Below are positions 58,740 through 64,000 of a DNA stretch of 64,000 nucleotides, in pieces. A program made the position numbers and the translations under genes. Where the stretch lies: contig CM041465.1 in NCBI GenBank assembly GCA_023213395.1, positions 5,642,001 through 5,706,000 of the forward strand, written 5' to 3'. The DNA is from Cycas panzhihuaensis. Taxonomy: Eukaryota > Cycadophyta. A model generated the notes under the pieces. It searched no databases, was not told the DNA's origin, and saw only the letters and a program-made list of their open reading frames with translations. Within the stretch, counting starts at the first letter, position 1; every line of letters begins with the position of its first letter.

Positions 58740-60430
58740 GGTTGGCCTTCATCATCTTATATGTACTTCCCTTTACTTTTATCTTATTTACTAGTTTTCT
58801 CATTGTGTTAAGGCAACAGATCCTTAGGGATCATTTGGTCTTGCAATGATTTAGAAGAATGATTTACTTGAGTGTTCATATTATGGATTTCATTTTAAAT
58901 GGTTTGGCACTTACTTCTATCATATGCATCAGTTTGATGATAGGAGAATCACTTTATCTTTCTAGATAAAGGAGGAGGTGGGGGAGGAGCTTGTTTCTTC
59001 CTCCCCTCAGTCAAATGAATCACTTTGGTCTCTTAGGAGGATTGAGTAGGAGATGTACCATCAATACATAACTTAGTGTTGATCGTATCCTCAAGTGATC
59101 TAATCAAAGAAGTAGGATGATTGTATGTAGGCTCAGGATGGGTAGCCTTCGTAGGATGAACTAGACACTTAGAAGGCATAGGTTTCCCAACCTTCTTAAT
59201 ACCTGCTTATATTTCAAAAGTCTCTAACATAAAATAGTCATCAATTGCTTCTTCATACATTTGAGGACCAAGTTTCAAAACTTCTAAATGTATATGGGAT
59301 CTCAATGCTTTGGTAAATAGATCAAATAGTAAACAAGGATCAAGGTATGAATGGCAAGTGTGAACTTGATCTTGAAATCTCCTAATTAAATCTCTTAAAG
59401 TTTCATCATTGTTTTGTTTAATTATAAGCAAGGATTTGATGCCTAACTCAAATGATCTTGCTACATCAAAATAGTTGATCAAAGAGTAAACTAGTTATTA
59501 GAATGAGAGAATTGAAGCCAAGGAAAGCTAATACAACCACTTCAAAGCATTTCTTTGAAGTGATTTTAGAAATAGATGCATCATAACATAATTATATGGC
59601 ATAAAATCCATGCAGACAAGCACAAATGCCTATATATGAGAGCTAGGGTCTTGAGATGAATCACTAGAAAACTTAGGTAATTTGGGAAGGAATGGAGGCA
59701 TAGGTGAAAATAAAACCTCACGCAGAAAGGGAGACTTCATATAGTCAAAGAAGGGTCTCCTTGGCCTTAATGTAGTAGGACATTGAGGTAAGGATGATGG
59801 ATAAGGAATAGATGGATGCATAGGTTGTTGTGATTGCAATTGTTATGAAACACCATGAAGTGGAAGAGTAGAAGGAGGAACAAACCATGCTACAAGATTA
59901 ACCATAGAATTGGTTTAAGGTATGAGGTTTTGTGGGAAACTTGAATTATAGGTGTAGAAAGGGTTGGGTTGAGGGATAGGCCTAAGGATATGTGAAGAAG
60001 ATATGGGCCTAGAAGTCCCCAACAATTGTGATTGCCCTGTCGAAGCATATGAATGTGATAATTTAGCATGAAAAACATGCTGCAATGAGGAAATCATGTT
60101 AGATGCTCTAGGTGATGGTGGACGAGGCCTAACACCCTAAGATCCAATAGTATATGACACATGAAGGGGTACCTAAGTGGTAGAAGAAACAGAGTGTGAT
60201 GAGATAATCCTAGTGGAATAAGATTGAATGGGTTGAAAACTAGGTGAAGGCATAATTGTTTGACTAGAAATAGGTATGTAGATAGATCTAGGAATGCCAT
60301 AATCCATTGTGGTAGTATCACCTCTATGAGTAAGAGGTATGAAATAGGAAGATTGATCCTAAACCTGCTGCCTAGGAGAGGGTTGACGAGGTTGTGAATG
60401 AGTTGATTTGTGATTGTCAACTTCTTCCAT
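58740..60430 (-). pseudogene. gag of gypsy H
   Basis: Starts at an ATG at 60430 (MEEVDNHKSTHSQPRQPSP). A long Pro/Ser/Gln-rich N-terminal half follows, to about 59600. Then comes the retrotransposon-gag core: LINYFDVARSFELGIKSLL, ETLRDLIRRFQDQV and FTKALRSHIHLEVL (59482-59207). It ends in a Lys/Pro-rich tail. Frequent stops; much of the N-terminal half is readable in one frame. Confidence 0.8.
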
Positions 60431-60982
60431 AAGCAGAGAATGAGGTCATGAAGGAGGTCTTGGTGAAGGATGATGATAGAGATGAGGGGACCACATAGTT
60501 TTAGGTGGAGGGTCTACCTCAATTGACTTATAGTCTTCACCTAAGGGATAAGTCTAGACATGTTATAGTAAAGATGACATAGTATGAGTCTTCAGGTGGA
60601 ATGGATCATGATAACCAGGCATGCATAGTGGGGTAGGGATCCTAGTAAGAATCAACTTAGGAAAAGATGGATATGATCAAGTAGTAGGTGGTTCTTCCTA
60701 TGGGAAAGAAGGATCCACAAAAGAAAGATCACCAAGATACTATGAAGGATCTAGATATCCCTAGTCCACCAGTATGTTATATAGTTGTGTTGAATCTTTT
60801 AGGAGGATAAACATATGCATCATATACTTGAAACTTTGAGGATTCGACATATGATTATAAAACATCCTAATAAAGGTGTAATGGGTGCATTTGAGAATTA
60901 GGTAGGAGGCCTTAAAGTCTTAATGAGTGCCTAGGTATAGGTATACTAGTTTCCATAGCTTTACTTAAAGATAAATGGTGGC
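60431..60982 (-). other. leader of gypsy H
   Basis: About 550 bp between primer site and gag start; no features seen. Confidence 0.55.
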
Positions 60983-61000
60983 TCCCTAGCAAGGTCACCA
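60983..61000 (-). other. primer-binding site of gypsy H
   Basis: Reverse complement TGGTGACCTTGCTAGGGA, about 14 of 18 matches to TGGCGACTCTGCTGGGGA, a primer site I recall from Tat/Ogre elements. The LTR end ACCACCA lies six bases upstream on that strand. Confidence 0.65.
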
Positions 61001-61013
61001 GAAAGATGGTGGT

Positions 61014-61480
61014 TCAAGGTCTCATTTTATTAGTGTTGATAATACTTTCTTCATCAATTTTCTCTATATCATAACTATCACTAATCTTACTTGTCTTTTC
61101 AATCATTTGTTGTATCTCTTTAGGAGTTTGTTCAAATATATCCCTTAAAAAATCCCATGCTTCCTTAGTAGTACTTGCATGTTGAATCTTAGAAAAGACA
61201 AAATGGTATGTGGAATGAAGATCATCCTTTTTTAATGTAGTACGAATCATGATGAATGCCTTTCTATATTTCTTCTCAAGCATTTCCTTTTCTTCTTCAT
61301 CCTTAGGGATATCATATCCATCAGTAACAAGCTTCCACAAACCTCTAGCTATGAAAAAACATCTTATTTTAATCATCTAAAAGAAGTAGTCTTCTCCATT
61401 ACACTTAGGCATTAGAAGAAATGAATCCCTTAAGTAATATTCATTTGTTTCATGAATATATATAACCACATCATTTTCCT
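61014..61480 (-). pseudogene. copia gag fragment (element K)
   Basis: From 61480 down: MEENDVVIYIHETNE, FLLMPKCNGEDYFF, a TAG for an expected Trp, then 120 open codons (61376-61014) with ARGLWKLVTDGYDIPKDEEE, STTKEAWDFLRDIFE and QTPKEIQQM, typical of copia gag of the DUF4219/UBN2 type. The fragment ends at the stub of the gypsy H 5' LTR. The rest of K is absent from the other side of H, so it was probably deleted. Confidence 0.82.
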
Positions 61481-63639
61481 CCATGATTATAAATGTACGT
61501 CCAAACAATGTCCCTTTTTTAATCAACAAATTCACCCATCAATCTTAATAAACTTTCTCATGTCTTATGTCCTCACATCACTAACTTCATCATCATATCA
61601 TCACCTTGTTCATTTCTCATATAGAATCTAAAACACTCACTTTACCAAATCAATGTCTCATAAATCTCACAATGATCATACATGCCACATGTTGCCATTA
61701 GATTGCCAAGATATACCACACCACACTCAATTGCCCAAAACACAAGTCATGTCACTACACCACTCAACAAAGTTTGCTCAAGTATCTTCAAGAAACTCAT
61801 CCTTCTTTTCCCATTAGTCAATTAAATAACACATCATCAAAGCATGCCTAATTTTGCCCTTAAACATGCCTAATAAGTGTCCACTCTTGTCATGTAACTT
61901 CTCTTGCAACAAGGGTTCACAATTGCCTTATTTAACCACATGTCCTTTATCATTTACCACACCATGTCATTGCCATAAAGTTACTTATTAATCACCATAT
62001 TAGTATACAACAAACTCATTCATACATAAGCCATTTTACAATGTCAATGTTTGCTTATTCTCTACATTTCTTCTAATATTGATAGTTTGCCCTTTAGCCA
62101 CCAATAAATCTATGCCACTTATACTTGAAATGAACCACCAATAAACCACCAGTTAACAAAGATAATTAATATATCAACCAAAATATAATATATCAACTTT
62201 ATCTATAATGCCTCATAATATACCCTTTGAGATCCAGATAACCAATGGACTCAAACCTTAGGGTAATTTTAGTTTTGTCATTCCCAACAAAAAATCCTAC
62301 CCACTGAAATTTCCCCAAAGTGTATATAATTCAATTGCAAACCTATAGTTATAGAAATGTTTCAATTTATCAACCAAACAAATCACTTATAATTCCTTCT
62401 TGAATTAAATAGCCAAAACTAGTGAAAACAATGCTAGACGTTGCCCAAATTGAGATCTTAATTCCAAAAAACTCCTGCAAGCACCTAATTTCTAAAATAT
62501 GCAATTGAAAACTTTTCCTTTTATGTGGATTAAATGATTTGATGCTTTTGGTAGAAAATCCTTACTAAATTTAAAGGTTGCTAATCCTCAAACATTAGTT
62601 AACCACTGCAACAACCAAAACGATGGTGGTGTCAACTCTCTTGCTAACTGATTGTGTCAAAATGATCCTCCTCAGACTACCCCTCTTTGATTTTCTACAC
62701 ACACAGTTTGTCTATCATCAGTGGGCGGATGTCTAGCATTCAAAAAGTTTAAGGAGGAACTACGAAAAGCAATTAACAATGGAATCGTATATCATTCTAA
62801 ACAACAATGGTCTGGGCTTCTGGGCATTTTAATATTGTCTCCATGCATTGGTGATATTCGATGCGATTCATGGGACTATAAATCTATGAAAAACACTCGG
62901 TATCAAAGTTGCAACTTCTAGTTTATTTCTTGTGGCATCCTCTAATCTAATATTATGTATCGTTAATCCTTTAACAAAGCACTGCAGATAGCTATCAAGT
63001 ATTATCAGTTCCTTGACATCGACTTGGGTGATGGTAATTCACGTTGGATGTCAAATATAGCCACAAAGGATGACACAGAATTGCAGATATTCAATGCAAT
63101 GAAGTAGGGCAATGAACATTGGGGAGATATCTATAGTTCTAGATTCGAGCCATGATGTTCTTGGCATTTATCTTTCAGTCATAAATAGGCAATCACAAAA
63201 GTATAATAAATTGAATAGATCATATAATCTAATAGGAAAATATCGAACGTGAAGAAAAAATAAATCAACATAGCATGATGGCTCTGTAATTATTCTTTGC
63301 GTGGTTGCATCCAATCTGATGTCCACAGGTCTCTGTGATTAGCCAAATTCATCTTCCTTGACATTAATTGTTGCACTTTAATGGATTTACTTACGTAACT
63401 ATAGTCCACCTTCCACAACCATGGCTCTACTGCATATTCTGCATATATTCTCTAGTGACTTATGAATATGCTTTCTCTTCACACATAAGTGGCTCTATAG
63501 CTTCACTAATAAATCAATAGAACTCTACATAAACATAATACTTTTACAAGCTCAATAATAGTTGCAAGATGAATGGGCATTATCGAACAAAACTAGGCAC
63601 TTCCTCACATATCAAAATTAGGTTTTTATCAACCAACAC
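61481..63639. other. no gene recognised
   Basis: 61481-62650 is AT-rich with no domain or LTR pair; it may hold the leader and LTR of element K, but no primer site was found. 62650-63250 is less AT-rich and looks unlike the neighbours, with a 66-codon frame at 62721-62921 whose product I do not recognise. 63250-63639 may be degraded integrase of the gypsy element on the right. Confidence 0.4.
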
Positions 63640-63985
63640 TTTTCTCAAAGAAATAGCCTAAACGACTTGTTCTATTAGAAGATGAGAAAAATCATCTATA
63701 ATAATATTATCCTTGTCCCTTTTATAAGTTATAGAAAAGTCAAAATTTTGAAATCTATCAACCCACTTGGCCTATTCCTCTGATAGAACTAGATGGTCTA
63801 ATAGGTGTGAGAGGCTATGATAGTTAATCAAAATGGTGAATTTGGATCCAAACAAATATTGATGCCACTTATCCATTGCATGAAGAATAGCCTTTATTTT
63901 CTTTTAATAGGTTGATAGGTAACACTTATGGTCTTTGAGTTAGTAACTTTCAAATGTAATTAGATGGAAATACTATATGAGGATA
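63640..63985 (-). pseudogene. gypsy RNase H fragment of a further - strand element
   Basis: Read downwards: AILHAMDKWHQYLFGSKF, ILINYHSLSHLLDHLVLSEE, AKWVDRFQNFDFSITYKRDKDNII, DDFSHLL. This is the end of a gypsy RNase H. One stop lies within the readable part. The element continues beyond the window on the right. Confidence 0.82.
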
Positions 63986-64000
63986 GTTCCTAAGCCAACT

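Larger units (their letters stand above)
48341..61022 (-). mobile_element. Tat-like Ty3/gypsy element H with a second RNase H
   Basis: About 12.7 kb on the - strand. Order from the right: LTR stub, tRNA primer site, leader, gag, protease, RT, RNase H, integrase, a second RNase H of archaeal type, repeat-rich 3' region, polypurine tract and a 2.4-2.5 kb LTR. The RT wording (DINDACPKNN, TPWGTF, RLKNVGATY), the extra RNase H and the primer site related to TGGCGACTCTGCTGGGGA fit the Tat/Ogre group of gypsy elements (established family traits). The 5' LTR is reduced to a few bases. All frames have stops; inactive. Confidence 0.85.

Noticed and set aside
62721-62921. 66-codon ORF as a possible host gene
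   Set aside because: No domain, no splice or promoter context that I can support; kept only as an unassigned region.

Overview
This window is intergenic DNA of a large, repeat-rich seed-plant nuclear genome. The evidence is the presence of Ty1/copia elements with the plant initiator-Met tRNA primer site (TGGTATCAGAGC), Ty3/gypsy elements that include a Tat-like one with a second, archaeal-type RNase H, AT-rich composition, and heavy decay of coding regions to TAG/TAA stops as expected for methylated plant transposons. The species cannot be named from the sequence. I found no host gene, tRNA, rRNA or CRISPR. Most of what can be identified is LTR-retrotransposon sequence, nested several layers deep and all defective.

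Layout. (1) 1-18083: an old copia element A on the + strand, its first LTR cut by the window edge. It is split by copia B (3755-11434, target duplication AGAAT) inside gag and by a 2.4-kb solo gypsy LTR (12961-15385) inside integrase. (2) 18084-20369: unassigned. (3) 20370-23665: 5' part of a gypsy element F on the - strand. (4) 23666-29727: 3' part of a copia element E on the - strand, split inside RNase H by a 4.7-kb internally deleted copia D (24027-28768, target duplication CCTTT). (5) 29728-31325: a truncated copy of the same gypsy LTR as the solo LTR. (6) 31554-39055: copia C (+), target duplication AAAGG. (7) 40156-47678: copia G (-), target duplication CATAT. B, C and G are one family with ~300-bp LTRs (TGAAAAG...CTTTTCA). 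C and G lie head to head only 1.1 kb apart and form a 7.5-kb inverted repeat. (8) 48341-61022: a ~12.7-kb Tat-like gypsy element H (-) with gag, protease, RT, RNase H, integrase, a second RNase H and a repeat-filled 3' region. (9) 61014-61480: a copia gag fragment. (10) 61481-63639: unassigned. (11) 63640-63985: gypsy RNase H of another - strand element.

Relative age comes from nesting and from LTR pairs compared by eye: G is youngest (7 differences in 297), then C (about 15 in 298), then D and B (roughly 11-13%). A, E and F are older still or cannot be dated. No element has an intact gag-pol frame, so none is autonomous as sequenced.
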